A stretch of DNA of 64,000 nucleotides. Origin: Palsa-883 sp963847615 (GTDB taxonomy: Bacteria; Pseudomonadota; Alphaproteobacteria; Acetobacterales; Acetobacteraceae). Numbering within the stretch: the first letter of the stretch is position 1; every line of letters starts with the position of its first letter. A model generated the notes under the pieces. It was not told where the DNA came from and searched no databases. It saw only the letters and a program-made list of their open reading frames with translations. Positions 37,270 to 46,881 of this stretch are shown piece after piece. The translations under genes were made by a program, and so were the position numbers. The DNA lies in contig CAWKAN010000017.1 in the NCBI GenBank assembly GCA_963847615.1, forward strand, positions 558,001-622,000. The letters are read 5' to 3'.

Positions 37270-37407
37270 AACGCAGATAAGGCAAGCAGATAAGGCAGGA
37301 TGCACGCAGATCGAGGTTGAACCGACATTGGCTCACCTCCAACCCAGTGGCCGTGCCAGCGCACCATCTGCGTGCATCCTGCCTTATCGGCTTGCCTTAT
37401 CTGCGTT
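37270..37407. repeat. Long hairpin B: 42-bp inverted repeat, 41 of 42 paired
   Basis: Arms 37270-37311 and 37366-37407 are reverse complements with one mismatch, loop 54 bases. Each arm contains AGATAAGGCA-type direct repeats (GCAGATAAGGCA twice). The arms are much lower in GC than their neighbourhood. It has the same architecture as hairpins A and C (long perfect arms with internal direct repeats), but the sequence differs. Confidence 0.88.
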
Positions 37408-37670
37408 TCCCCTTACTTTGCCTGCAGCGGCGCAGGCGCAACAGTGGCGCACGAATGCCACGCCGCCGTTTGGTGCCGCGCTCGGTTGGCCCGGATGACG
37501 TTACCGCTTCGGCTGGTCTGGCTTGACCCCTGCCTTCGCCGGGGCTGGCTCCCGCCATCGCCGTACTGCCGCCGGTGGGCGGACGGCCAGCTGAATGCTC
37601 GCTGGCATTCCCGCAAATGTTAGTATATCTTACCATCGTCGTCAACCAATTTCAGCCGGAGCCTTGTCGC

Positions 37671-38510
37671 ATGTCCCTCTCCTCCAACGGAATCACCCAG
37701 GACGTCATCCGCGAGATGATGCCGCCGTACCAGCTCAGCGCCGACCTGCTGCAGGCCACCCTCGCCGCCCTGGCCCCGCCGCCGCCGGACGCCACCGTGG
37801 CCTGGCGGCACGCGCGCATCGCGCGGCTGGTCCAGGAGATCACCGCGTTCATGCCCGCCGATGCGGCGCAGGCGCGGCTCGCCGCGCAGCTGCTGATCGT
37901 GCGGGAGCTGGCGGACACGCTCGCCGGCCGGGCCACTGCGGCAGACGCGACGGTGGAGCAGATGTGCCGCCTCAGCCGCGGCGCGGCCGAGCTGGTGCGG
38001 ACGGCGACGCAGCTGGAGCGCACGCTGGCGCGCCACCAGCAGAAGCCGGTGGCGTTCTTCGGGACGGTGGCGGCGGACGCGGTGGATGTGGCGGCGCTCG
38101 ACGCGGTTTGGTGCAACAACCCCATGCACCGTGAGGCGGCGGCGTCGCCGAGCCCGGCCGCGGCGGGCGAGACGGAACCGGCCGGGGCTGGCGGACCCGC
38201 GCCGGCGGGCGATCGGCCGGACAGCCGCGCCGGCGGCGGCCGAGGCCGAGGCGGCGCCGGCCGTCAGGTCGCGCCCGGCCCGCTCCGGCCCGGGCAGGGC
38301 GCCCGCCCCGGCGTGGCGCGGGCGGGTGGCCGTCGCCCCTTGCCCTGCGGCGGAGGCCGATGTCCCGGCGCACGCCGCCGGCCGGGCCGCGGCGCCGCGG
38401 CCGGCGGCGTGATTTTGTGCATCGACCCCATGCAACAGTCTGCCACCCCGGAGCCTGCTGGTCGGCGCCGGCGCCGGTGGCGGCGCGGTGCGGTTGGATC
38501 GGGGGGATGA
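37671..38510 (+). CDS. Hypothetical protein whose C-terminus runs into a mosaic repeat array
   Basis: Not recognised. Residues 1 to about 145 look like a normal helical protein: GITQDVIREMMPPYQLSADL, IARLVQEITAFMPADAAQAR, QLLIVRELADTLAGRATAAD, RTATQLERTLARHQQKPVAF. The end of this part, DAVWCNNPMHRE, is itself the first copy of the repeat anchor CCCCATGC (38120-38127). The following about 130 residues are Pro/Ala/Gly/Arg-rich and low complexity, contain a second anchor (CIDPMQQ) and are unlikely to fold. The ATG at 37671 is preceded by a weak site. The tail may be an acquired extension. Confidence 0.6.
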   Translation: MSLSSNGITQDVIREMMPPYQLSADLLQATLAALAPPPPDATVAWRHARIARLVQEITAFMPADAAQARLAAQLLIVRELADTLAGRATAADATVEQMCRLSRGAAELVRTATQLERTLARHQQKPVAFFGTVAADAVDVAALDAVWCNNPMHREAAASPSPAAAGETEPAGAGGPAPAGDRPDSRAGGGRGRGGAGRQVAPGPLRPGQGARPGVARAGGRRPLPCGGGRCPGARRRPGRGAAAGGVILCIDPMQQSATPEPAGRRRRRWRRGAVGSGG

Positions 38511-39960
38511 AGGGGTGGCGCTGGTCGTCGCACGGGGGCGGCGGGTCGATGAACGCGGACAAGACCCCATGCTGAGCCTGCCACCGGGCACTTGTCCCGG
38601 TCGTGGGGACGGTGCGGCCGGACGGCGGGGCGCCGGGGCGGGAACCGGGGTCGGACGCGAGGCGCGGCTCGATGAACGCGGGCAAGACCCCATGCAACGT
38701 GAGGACGGCGCGGCCGGACGGCGGGGCGCCAGGGCGGGAACCGGGGTCGGGCGCACGGCGCGGTTCGATGAACGCGGGCAGGACCCCATGCTGAGCCTGC
38801 CACCGGGCACTTGTCCCGGTGGTGAGGACGGTGCGGCGGGACGGCGGGGCGGGAACCGGGGCCGGACGCGAGGCACGGCTCGATGAACGCGGGCAGGACC
38901 CCATGCAACGTGAGGACGGTGCGGCGGGACAGCGGGGTGCCGGGGCGGGAACCGGGGGTCGGTCACGAGGTGCGGTTCGATGAACGCGGACAAGACCCCG
39001 TGCTGAGCCTGCCACCGGGCACTGGTCCCGGTGGTGAGGACGGTGCGGCCGGATGGCGGGTCGCCGGGGCGGGACCCGGGGTCGGTCACGAGGCGCGGTT
39101 CGATGAACGCGGACAAGACCCCATGCTGAGCCTGCCACCGGGCACTTGTCCCGGTGGTGAGACTGGTGCGGGCCGGGTGGGGCTGCGGCCGATGGTGAGG
39201 CGCCACGCGGTGATGGCCGAGCGGCAGCCGTCCGGTCGCGGCAAGGAGGGTGTGAGCGAAAAACCGCGCAACGACCCCATGCAACGTGAGGACAGTGCGG
39301 GCCGGGTGGGGCTGCGGCCAGTGGTCGGGCGCCACGCGGCGATGACCGAGCGGCAGCCGTCCGGGGCGGGAACGGGGCTGCGAGCGAAAAACTGCGCATC
39401 AACCCCATGCTGAGCCTGCCACCGGGCACTTGTCCCGGTGGTGAGACCGGTGCGTGCCAGGCGCCGACGCGGCTGGCCGCCTGGGGCGGCGCCGCGGGGG
39501 CGGAGCGCCATCCGTCCGGCCTGGGGGATACGGGCGCGGGCGAAAAACCGCGCAACGACCCCATGCAACAGCCTGCCACCGGACCACGATCCGGTGGTGA
39601 GGCGGGACGGCCGTGGCGGCGCCGGCTGGGGGGCGGATGGCCGGCACGAGGGCCGGCCAAGACGGTGAGGGTGGGGGGTGGCAGGCGGGCCTGGCGCGAT
39701 GGCGCGGGAACAATCCCATGCAACAGCCTGCCACCGGGCGACGACCCGGTGGTGAGGACGGTGGCGGGCCGGCTTGGGTGGAGGATGGTGGGTCGCAGGC
39801 GGCGACGGCGGCGATGCCGCGCCGGTGCAGCCCCCCTCCCCCTGCCCTTGCCCAGCGGCGCGGCCCGGGTTCTCCGGCGGAGCGAGGGAAAAAACCCCAT
39901 GCTGAACCGGCCACCGGGCACTGGTCCCGGTGGGGGCGCGGTGGGGCGGTCGGCCGGCCG
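38100..39960. repeat. Mosaic tandem repeat array with 13 CCCCATGC anchors
   Basis: Anchors at about 38120, 38426, 38565, 38688, 38784, 38899, 38996, 39119, 39275, 39403, 39559, 39714 and 39895; spacing runs from 96 to 306 bases. Two unit types alternate after the anchor: CTGAGCCTGCCACCGGGCAC then TTGTCCCGGTGGTGAGGACG (which contains the 8-bp inverted repeat CCACCGGG/CCCGGTGG), and AACGTGAGGACGGTGCGGC. The sequence before the anchor is either GATGAACGCGGACAAGA or GCGAAAAACCGCGCAACGA. Long open frames cross the array on both strands but shift phase from unit to unit. No gene is called within it beyond 38510. Confidence 0.85.
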
Positions 39961-39965
39961 GCGGG

Positions 39966-41222
39966 CTAGGCGGTGACCTCGCCGGCGCCTGGCAGCGGCG
40001 CGGTCGACCGGCGGGTGCGCCAGAGCAGCCAGAGGGCGATCGCCGCGTTGGCGGCGTTCCAGGCAATGCCGTTGGCGAAGGCGGCGCGGTAGGAGCCGGT
40101 GAGGTCGAACAGCACCCCCGACATCCAGCCGCCCAGCGCCATGCCGAACAGCGTCAGCATGATCACCAGGCCGACGCGGCGGCCGGCCTCGCGCGCCGGG
40201 AAGCACTCGCGGATGATGATGGTGTAGCTCGGCACCAGGCCGCCCTGGAACAGGCCGAACAGGGCGGAGACGACGTAGAGGCCGCTCAGGCTGGTCAGGC
40301 CGAGATACAGCACCAGGGCGCTCATTTGCGCCAGCGAGCCGATCACCAGCGTGGCCACGCCGCCGATGCGGTCGGCGACGTGGCCGGAGGCGACGCGGCT
40401 GACCACGCCGAAGCCGAGCATCAGCGACAGCATCTGCGCGCCGGCCTGCGCGCCGTAGCCGAGGTCGCCGCAATAGGCGACGATGTGCACCTGCGGCATC
40501 GCCATGGCGACGCAGCAGCACAGGCCGGCGACGGCGAGCAGGGTCTGCAGCGTCGCCGGGCGCAGGCCGAGCGTGCCCCGCCAGGGCGGCGCGGCGGGCT
40601 GGCCGGAGGCGTGGCCCGGCGGGCGGCCGCGCAGCAGCAGCGCCAGCGGCAGCATGGTGGCGAGGCAGAAGGCGGCGATGCCCAGATGGGTGGCGCGCCA
40701 GCCGTACAGGCCGATCATGTGCTCCAGCACCGGCGGCCACAGCGTGCCGGCGGCGTAGTTGCCGCAGGCGGCGATCGAGACGGCGATGCCGCGGCGGCGG
40801 ACGAACCAGTGGGAGATCTCGGCGACCAGGGGAACGAAGGTGGCGGAGCTGCCGACGCCGATCAGCCCGCCATAGGCGAGCGCGAAGCTGGTGGGGCCCG
40901 GGGCGAGGCCGGCGGCGGTGTAGCCGAGGCCGAGCGCGGTGGCGCCGCCGATGACCGGCAGGATCACGCCGACCCGGTCGGCGAGCCAACCCATCGCCAC
41001 GCCGCCGAAGGCGAAGCCGAGCATCGACAGCGTGTAGGGCAGCGAGGCGGCGCCGCGGTCGAGCTGGAAGCTGGCCTGCACGGCCGGGAGGGCGACGACG
41101 ACGGACCACAAGCCGACGCCGCCGATGGTGCTGAGCAGGACGGCAATGCCGAGGCGGACCCAGGCGTAGGGCGAGTCAACCTCGCGACGCGGGGTGGGGC
41201 GGGTGGACACGTGCTTGGGCAT
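39966..41222 (-). CDS. MFS transporter
   Basis: A 418-residue twelve-helix major facilitator, intact. N-terminal region SPYAWVRLGIAVLLSTIGGV, the loop motif MGWLADRVGVILPVIGGATA after helix 2, and a matching GHVADRIGGVATLVIG in the second half. Organisation resembles the monocarboxylate/oxalate-formate branch. It is neighboured by a second MFS gene on the same strand, about 80 bases upstream of its start, so the two may be co-transcribed. Substrate unknown. Confidence 0.87.
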   Translation of the reverse strand: MPKHVSTRPTPRREVDSPYAWVRLGIAVLLSTIGGVGLWSVVVALPAVQASFQLDRGAASLPYTLSMLGFAFGGVAMGWLADRVGVILPVIGGATALGLGYTAAGLAPGPTSFALAYGGLIGVGSSATFVPLVAEISHWFVRRRGIAVSIAACGNYAAGTLWPPVLEHMIGLYGWRATHLGIAAFCLATMLPLALLLRGRPPGHASGQPAAPPWRGTLGLRPATLQTLLAVAGLCCCVAMAMPQVHIVAYCGDLGYGAQAGAQMLSLMLGFGVVSRVASGHVADRIGGVATLVIGSLAQMSALVLYLGLTSLSGLYVVSALFGLFQGGLVPSYTIIIRECFPAREAGRRVGLVIMLTLFGMALGGWMSGVLFDLTGSYRAAFANGIAWNAANAAIALWLLWRTRRSTAPLPGAGEVTA

Positions 41223-41300
41223 TCCTGGTTGTGCCGGAGTCTAGGGGGGCGGGCGGGGGGATGGCTAGGCCAGGGCCAATCCTCGGGCGGGCGGGCGGAC

Positions 41301-42650
41301 CTAATGCGGGGCGGCGGGCACGGGGAGCGGTGCCGGCGGGCGGGCGAACAGCGCGGCGATGACGGCGAGCACCGACAGCGCGGCGAAACACTCCAGCGAC
41401 AGCGTGTAGTTGCCGGTGGCGTCGCGCAGCACGCCCGACAGCAGCGGGCCGGCCGCCTGGGCCAGCACCTGGAAGGTCAACGCCACGCCGCGGATCGCGC
41501 CGTAGCTGCGCCGGCCGTAGTAGTCGGCCCAGGCGACCGGCGGCAGGGTCAGCAGCCCGCCGATGCCGAGGCCGAACACCGCGGCGGCGAGGTAGAACGC
41601 CGGCTCGGCGGAGGCGCCCAGCAGGCCGAGCACGCCGATCGCCTGCAGCGTGCCGACGGCGGCGAGCATATGGCGCACCGGCAGGCGGCGCGGCAGGAAG
41701 CCGAAGCTGAGGCTGCCGCAGCCGGAGGCGAAGGAGAAGGTGCTGACGATAGTGGCGGCGGTGGTGGGGCTGAGGCCGCGCTCCACCAGGTAGGCGGCCT
41801 GGTGCAGCGAGACCCCGGCCTGCACCGGGTAGGCGAACACGGTGAACAGCGCCAGCAGCCAGAAGGCGCGGGTGCGCAGCGCCTGGGCGCGGGTGAAGTG
41901 CGGCTCCGGCGCATGCAGCGTGGGCGGGGCGGCGGCGGGGTGGGGCGAAGCGGCGGGGTGGGGCGAAGCGGCGGGGCGGGACGAGACGGCGGGGGCGCCG
42001 GCGTCGGGCGTGCCGGTGTCGGGGCGCAGGCCGAGATCCTCCGGCGCGCGGACGATCAGCAGCAGGCTGGGCAGCAGACCGACCGCGAGCACGGCGAGGC
42101 CGACGGCGATCCAGCCGGTGCGCCAGCCGCCGAGCAGGATGGCGCCCTGGGCGATCAGCGGCAGGCAGACCAGGCCGACCATCTGCGCCGCGGTGGCGAT
42201 CGCGGTGGCCATGCTGCGGCGGGCGATGAACCAGTTGTTCACCGCGCCGTAGATGCCGAGGTCGAAGGGGCCGGCGAAGTTCATCCGGATCACGCAGTAA
42301 AGCAGGTAGAAGACGGCAAGCGACTGGGTGAGCGACAGCGCCATGCAGGCAAGGCCGGTGGTCAGCACGGCGGCGGAGAGCAGCAACCGGGCGCCGGCGC
42401 GGTCCAGCAGGCGGCCGAGGCGGGGCGAGGTCAGCGCGGCGAGCAACCCGCCGAGCGAGACCGCGCCGGACAGGGCGGTGCGGGACCAGCCGAAATGGGC
42501 GGTCATCGGCTCGACGAAGATGGAGAGGATGGCGACCCCGCCGCCGGTGCGGGAGAAGCCGGCACAGCAGACGCAGCCGAGGATGACCCAGCCGTAGAAG
42601 AACGGCAGGCGGCGGATCAGCAGGCGGGGGAGACTTGGAGGGCCGGGCAT
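41301..42650 (-). CDS. MFS transporter (monocarboxylate-like)
   Basis: A 449-residue twelve-helix facilitator of the monocarboxylate type. It begins LPFFYGWVILGCVCCAGFSR, then PMTAHFGWSRTALSGAVSLG and the SPRLGRLLDRAGARLLLSAA loop. The central loop is low complexity (repeated PAASPHP units around residue 235) between helices 6 and 7. Start ATG at 42650 (MPGPPSLPRLL) is chosen because the earlier in-frame stretch is low complexity. First of the MFS pair. Substrate probably an organic acid. Confidence 0.85.
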   Translation of the reverse strand: MPGPPSLPRLLIRRLPFFYGWVILGCVCCAGFSRTGGGVAILSIFVEPMTAHFGWSRTALSGAVSLGGLLAALTSPRLGRLLDRAGARLLLSAAVLTTGLACMALSLTQSLAVFYLLYCVIRMNFAGPFDLGIYGAVNNWFIARRSMATAIATAAQMVGLVCLPLIAQGAILLGGWRTGWIAVGLAVLAVGLLPSLLLIVRAPEDLGLRPDTGTPDAGAPAVSSRPAASPHPAASPHPAAAPPTLHAPEPHFTRAQALRTRAFWLLALFTVFAYPVQAGVSLHQAAYLVERGLSPTTAATIVSTFSFASGCGSLSFGFLPRRLPVRHMLAAVGTLQAIGVLGLLGASAEPAFYLAAAVFGLGIGGLLTLPPVAWADYYGRRSYGAIRGVALTFQVLAQAAGPLLSGVLRDATGNYTLSLECFAALSVLAVIAALFARPPAPLPVPAAPH

Positions 42651-42941
42651 GCGGCGGAGGGTAGATGGATGCTCGCCTGGCCCCAACATCGGCGGGGCGG
42701 CGGAGGATCGTTGCGGAGCTGCCGAGATTGTTCCGGGCCCGGTGTTGGCGGGCGGACGGAAGCGGCGCGGGTGGCGCGCGCCACGGACCCGCGCATGGCG
42801 TGGTCGGCAGATCGGCCTGAGGACGGCGTGGGCGAGGTCGGCGGCGTGGGCGGCGTGGGCGAGGTCGGTGGCGTGGGCGGGCGTCGCGCGTCCGTGACGG
42901 CGAGGCAACGTCGTGCCGGCAAGACCGGACGGGCCGAAACC
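42651..42941. other. Intergenic interval with short GCGTGGGCG-type repeats
   Basis: About 290 bases between the MFS and tmk genes. At 42825-42880 GGCGTGGGCG and GGCGAGGTCGG units recur in tandem (GGCGTGGGCGAGGTCGG twice). No gene seen. Confidence 0.5.
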
Positions 42942-43562
42942 TTACCCCAGATGGGACTGCAGCGCGGCCATGATCGCCGCGTGCACCTCGCCCTCCGCGC
43001 CGTCCGCGTTCACCACCACGCAGCGTTGCGGCGCGCCGCGCGCGATCTCGCGAAACCCCGCATTCACCCGCGCGATGGAAGAACGCGTCCAGCCGCTCGT
43101 AGCGATCCGCGTCCATGCCGCGCTTGAGCTGCCGCTCGACCGCCACCGCCTCCGACACGTCCAGCACGATGGTCAGCTCCGGATGGACGCCCACCAGCCG
43201 CGTCAGCGCCGCGATCATGCCGCGATCCGCCCCCAGCCCATAGCCCTGGTAGGCCATCGTCGAGTCGTAGAACCGGTCGCACACCACCCACATCCCGGCC
43301 TCCAGCGCCGGGCGGATGGTCTGCTCCACATGCTCCGCCCGGCGGCGAAATGCAGCAGCGTCTCGGCCGGCGCGCGACCACTCGACGCTGCCGCTCGAGC
43401 AGCAGCCCGCGCAGCACCTCCGCCCCCGGCGCGCCGCCCGGCTCGCGCGTGCGCAGCACCGGCACGCCGCGCGCCGTCAGCGCCTCGGCCAGCAGCTTGC
43501 GCCTGGGTGGATTTGCCTGCCCCCTCGCCGCCTTCCAGCGTGATGAAGGCCCTGGGGCCCAT
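42942..43562 (-). CDS. tmk: Thymidylate kinase, three frameshifts
   Basis: dTMP kinase, essential for dTTP synthesis. The N-terminal P-loop reads RAFITLEGGEGAGKSTQA; KLLAEALTARGVPVLRTREP then GGAPGAEVLRGLLLE follows in a second frame; WVVCDRFYDSTMAYQGYGLG (DRY/DRF motif) and RQLKRGMDADRYERLDAFFH lie in a third; and the C-terminus (HAAIMAALQSHLG) in a fourth. Frame changes are near 43500, 43385 and 43075. The total length (621 bases, about 206 residues) is exactly that of an intact tmk, so the indels nearly cancel. An essential gene with three shifts is strong evidence for sequence errors. Position after dac in the cluster is the usual one. Confidence 0.85.
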
Positions 43563-43652
43563 GCGGCAACCTCGAGAACCGCGCGCCGCGCTTGCGCGAG
43601 CGAGGCTCGCGCGCGCATCGGCCGCGCCGGGTGACCGGTGCGACGCGCCGCA

Positions 43653-44885
43653 CTACCCGCCCGTCACGTAATGCGACAGCACCGCCATCGCCCGCCCGGG
43701 CAGGCCCAGCATCGGCACGTCGGCGCCGGCGATCAGCGGCACCACCATCCCCGGCACGCCCTGGCCGGTCACCACCAGCTTGCCGACGGCGCCCCCTTCG
43801 CCACCGGCGCCGGGATCGGCGCATCGTAGCTGATCTTGACCGCAGGTCTTGTTCCGCCAGTTGCGCGGCAGGGTGACCACAAGGTCCCGCCCGGCGACCA
43901 GCGGCACCGTCGCGGCGGTGCCCAGCCAGACCGGCGCGCGCTCGATCGCCGTCATCGGCGCGGAACAGGGTCACGTCCTCGAAATTGGCGAACGCCCAGT
44001 CCATCAGCCGCTCGCCTTCCTCGGCGCGCTCGCGCATGGTGGCCATGCCGTTCAGCACCAGGATCACCCGCCGCCCGCCGCGCAGGCTGCTGGCGACCAG
44101 GCCGTAGCCGCCGGCCTCGGTGTGCCCGGTCTTCAACCCGTCGGCGGTGCCGTTCTGCACCAGCGGGTTCCGGTTGCCTTGCTCGATATTATTGTATTTG
44201 AATGTTTTTTCCGAATCGTAGTGATAATACTGCGGGAAAATCATGGATGATGCGCCAGGCCAGCGTCGCGATGTCGCGCACGCTCATGTGGTGCTCGGGA
44301 TCCGGCCAGCCGGTGGAATTCATGAAATGCGAGTGGGTCAGGCCGAGCTTCTCGCCCGTCTCGTTCATCAGCTCGGCGAACTGCTCCTCCGAGCCGGCGA
44401 TCGCCTCGGCCAGCACGATGCAGGCATCGTTGCCGGAATTGCACGATCATGCCGCGGATCAGGTCCTCGACCGCAACGGTGCGTGCCGACCTGCACGAAC
44501 ATCTTCGACCCGCCCATCCGCCAGGCCCGCTCGCTCACCGGCAGCATGTCGGCGAGCTTCAGCCGCCCGGCCGCCAGGCGCGAATAGACGATGTAGATCG
44601 TCATCAGCTTGGTCATCGAGGAGGGCGGCATCTCGCACGTCGGCGTCCTTGTCCAGCAGCGTCGCGCCGGTGGCGTAATCGACGATCACCGCCCAGCGCG
44701 CGCCGGTATCGACCGGGCCGATCGGCGTGTTGGCCGGGGTGCCGGCGCGGCAGCGCCGGCGTCGCGCCGGCCCCGCGCGGGGCGACGGGGGCGCGGCGTG
44801 CCGCCGGTCCGCGGTGCGGCTGCGCCCAGGCCCGGCCTGCGGCCAGAGCCACCGATGCGAGCAACGCCAGGCGTCGGGTCAGCAT
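43653..44885 (-). CDS. D-alanyl-D-alanine carboxypeptidase (PBP5/6-like), multiple frameshifts
   Basis: Periplasmic penicillin-binding carboxypeptidase that trims the terminal D-Ala of peptidoglycan stems. Signal peptide MLTRRLALLASVALAAGRAW, AQ. SxxK motif in MPPSSMTKLMTIYIVYSRLA, the SxN region in GLTHSHFMNSTGWPDPEHHM, the KTG motif in NGTADGLKTGHTEAGGYGLV, then the C-terminal beta domain (ERAPVWLGTAATVPLVAGRD, LAMAVLSHYVTGG-like end). The pieces occur in several frames; changes lie near 44740, 44635, 44480, 44445, 44245, 43957 and about 43800-43850. The full span (1233 bases) fits a normal 400-residue enzyme. The density of shifts is too high for recent mutation in one gene and points to assembly error. 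Confidence 0.83.
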
Positions 44886-44898
44886 GTGCCCCGCCTCC

Positions 44899-45808
44899 CT
44901 ATCGCACCACGATCTGCGCGTCGGGGATCCCGGCGGCGACCGCCTGGTCCAGCAACCGATCGGCCTGCGCGACGTCGTCGATCGGTCCGATCGTCACCCG
45001 GAAGGTCTCGGTCGCGGCCGTGCAGCACGCTGGCGACGGTGGCGCCGAGCCGCGCCACCGCGGCGCGGCGGATGTTGGCGAATTCATAGGTGGGAAAACT
45101 GCCCAGGTCGATCCACAGCCTGCCGGGGTCCGGCGCCACCTGGCGCACTGTCTCAGGCAGCCGCATCGCCGGGGCCGCGACGCCCGCCGCGGGCGCCGCC
45201 GCCAGCACGAGCGCCAGCGACCCGGCGCTGCCGCGCGCGCCGGGCGGGGGCGGCAGGCTCGCCACCTCCACCGTGCCGCGCGGCGCGGCGGTCAGCGCCA
45301 GTTTCGGCGCGCCGGGCAGCACGTCCTGCGCCGCCTGGCTGTCGCCCTCCTGCACCTCCAGCCGCACCCGCGCCACGCCGGAGGGCGGGAAGCCCAGCAG
45401 CTGGGCGGCGCGGCGCGTCACCGCCAGGACCCGCCGCGGCGTGGCCGGGCCGCGATCGTTGATCCGCAGCGTCACCTGCCGGCCGGTCTCCAGGTTGGTC
45501 ACGCGGGCGATCGCCGGCAGCGGCAGCGTCTGGTTCGCCGCCGCCATCGCGCCCTGGTCGAATGCCTCGCCGTCCGTCGTCAGCTTGGCATGGCGGTCGG
45601 CGTAGACCTCGGCCAGGCCGCGCACATCGAGCCGCAGGTCGTCGCGCGGATACCACCAGACCCCGCCGGCTGCGTACGGCGCGCCGAGCACGTAGTGCGG
45701 TGAGGGGGGCGGCGACGGCACGCAGCTTGCTAGCAGCGCGGCCAGCAGCATGGCCGCCAGCGGCACGGCCGACCGGATCGCCGGAGGCGCGGGGCGGATG
45801 GGTTTCAC
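44899..45808 (-). CDS. rlpA: RlpA-like septal ring lytic transglycosylase with SPOR domain, one frameshift
   Basis: Outer-membrane-type lipoprotein: hydrophobic leader VPLAAMLLAALLASCVPSPP with a lipobox (ALLASC). The double-psi beta-barrel follows: VWWYPRDDLRLDVRGLAEVY and GEAFDQGAMAAANQTLPLPA, TLRINDRGPATPRRVLAV, the RlpA signature with its Asp/Arg (INDRGP). The C-terminal SPOR domain (YEFANIRRAAVARLGATVAS, then ETFRVTIGPIDDVAQADRLL) is split by a frame change near 45020. SPOR binds denuded glycan at the septum. The GTG start at 45808 overlaps the mltB stop by 4 bases. Confidence 0.86.
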
Positions 45809-46815
45809 GCGGTGATCCCGTCGCCGATCAGGCCGACGGCGATGGCGTAGAAGTCCGACGGGTTGTAGCGCCGGATCGCGGCGAAGTTGCCGTAGGCCAG
45901 GAAGGCTTCGCCGCCCGGCCCATCGGGCAGGATCAGCGCGGCCTCGGTCTCCGGCGGGCCGAGCGGACGGCCGTCGGCCGAGCCGACCCCCCGGCGCTGC
46001 CATTCCGCGACCGGCTGGCGCAGGCCGCGCCCGCTGTCCTGCGTCGGGAAGCCCGCCGGCAGGATGACCGCTTGCCCCCAGCCGCCGCCCGGCCGCCAGC
46101 CGCTCTTCGCCAGGTAGTTGGCGATCGAGGCCAGCGTGTCCGGCGTGCTGGTCCAGATGTCGCGCCGCCCGTTGCCCTCGAAATCGACCGCGTAGCTCAG
46201 GTAGGCGCTGGGCATGAACTGCGGCTGGCCCATCGCGCCGGCGTAGCTGCCGGTCATCCGCGCCGGCGCGACGTCGCCGTGGTTCAGGATGCGCAGCGCG
46301 GCCAGCAGCTCGCCGCGGAAGAAGCTGGCGCGGCGGCCCTCCCAGGCCAGGGTGGCGAGCGCCTCGATCACGTGGAAGCTGCCGAGTTCGCTGCCGAAGC
46401 TGGATTCCAGCCCCCAGATGCCCAGGATCACGCCGGGGGCGACGCGGTAGCGGTCCTCGATCCGGGCCAGCAGGGCGCGGTTGCGGCGGAACGCGATGCG
46501 GCCGTTGGCGATGCGCTGGTCGCTGATCACCAGGGCGCGGTAGCGCGTCCAGGTCATGGTGAACTCGGGCTGGTGGCGGTCGCGCTCGATCACCGCCTGG
46601 TTCGGCCGCAGGCCGGCGAAGGCGCGGTCCAGCGTGGCGCGGGCGATGCCGGCGCGGCTTGCCTCGGCCCGCATGCTGGCCAGGAAGGCGTTGAAGCTGG
46701 CCAGGGTGGCGTGATCCGGCGCGGCCCGGGCGGGGGCGACCAGGGCGCGCGCGATCAGCATCGGGCCGGCAAAGGCCGCGGGAACCGCGGTGGCAATCAG
46801 GGTGCGACGCAACAT
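45805..46815 (-). CDS. mltB: Lytic murein transglycosylase (MltB-like)
   Basis: A 336-residue periplasmic peptidoglycan lyase. Leader MLRRTLIATAVPAAFAGPML ending near ARAA. Catalytic Glu in ILGIWGLESSFGSELGSFHV; substrate-cleft motifs YAGAMGQPQFMPSAYLSYAV and DIWTSTPDTLASIANYLAKS. Intact. The ATG at 46815 is preceded by TGTGCCACGATG-type sequence without a strong site, so a longer N-terminus is possible; the leader supports this start. Coupled to rlpA, and part of the conserved mltB-rlpA-dac-tmk order. Confidence 0.9.
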   Translation of the reverse strand: MLRRTLIATAVPAAFAGPMLIARALVAPARAAPDHATLASFNAFLASMRAEASRAGIARATLDRAFAGLRPNQAVIERDRHQPEFTMTWTRYRALVISDQRIANGRIAFRRNRALLARIEDRYRVAPGVILGIWGLESSFGSELGSFHVIEALATLAWEGRRASFFRGELLAALRILNHGDVAPARMTGSYAGAMGQPQFMPSAYLSYAVDFEGNGRRDIWTSTPDTLASIANYLAKSGWRPGGGWGQAVILPAGFPTQDSGRGLRQPVAEWQRRGVGSADGRPLGPPETEAALILPDGPGGEAFLAYGNFAAIRRYNPSDFYAIAVGLIGDGITA

Positions 46816-46881
46816 AGCCGATTGTGTGCCACGATGATGGGGCGCGCTGCAATCAACGGTGCCGAGTCGCACCGACCGCGC

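Noticed and set aside
38100..39960. CRISPR array
   Set aside because: Repeats are 8-45 bases with uneven spacing of 96-306 bases, spacers are related to each other, and no cas genes are near.
37620..41109. Very long minus-strand ORFs (571 and 1045 codons) across the repeat array and the MFS gene
   Set aside because: They are Arg/Pro-rich, change identity from unit to unit and oppose or shift against genes with clear homology; high GC removes stop codons by chance.
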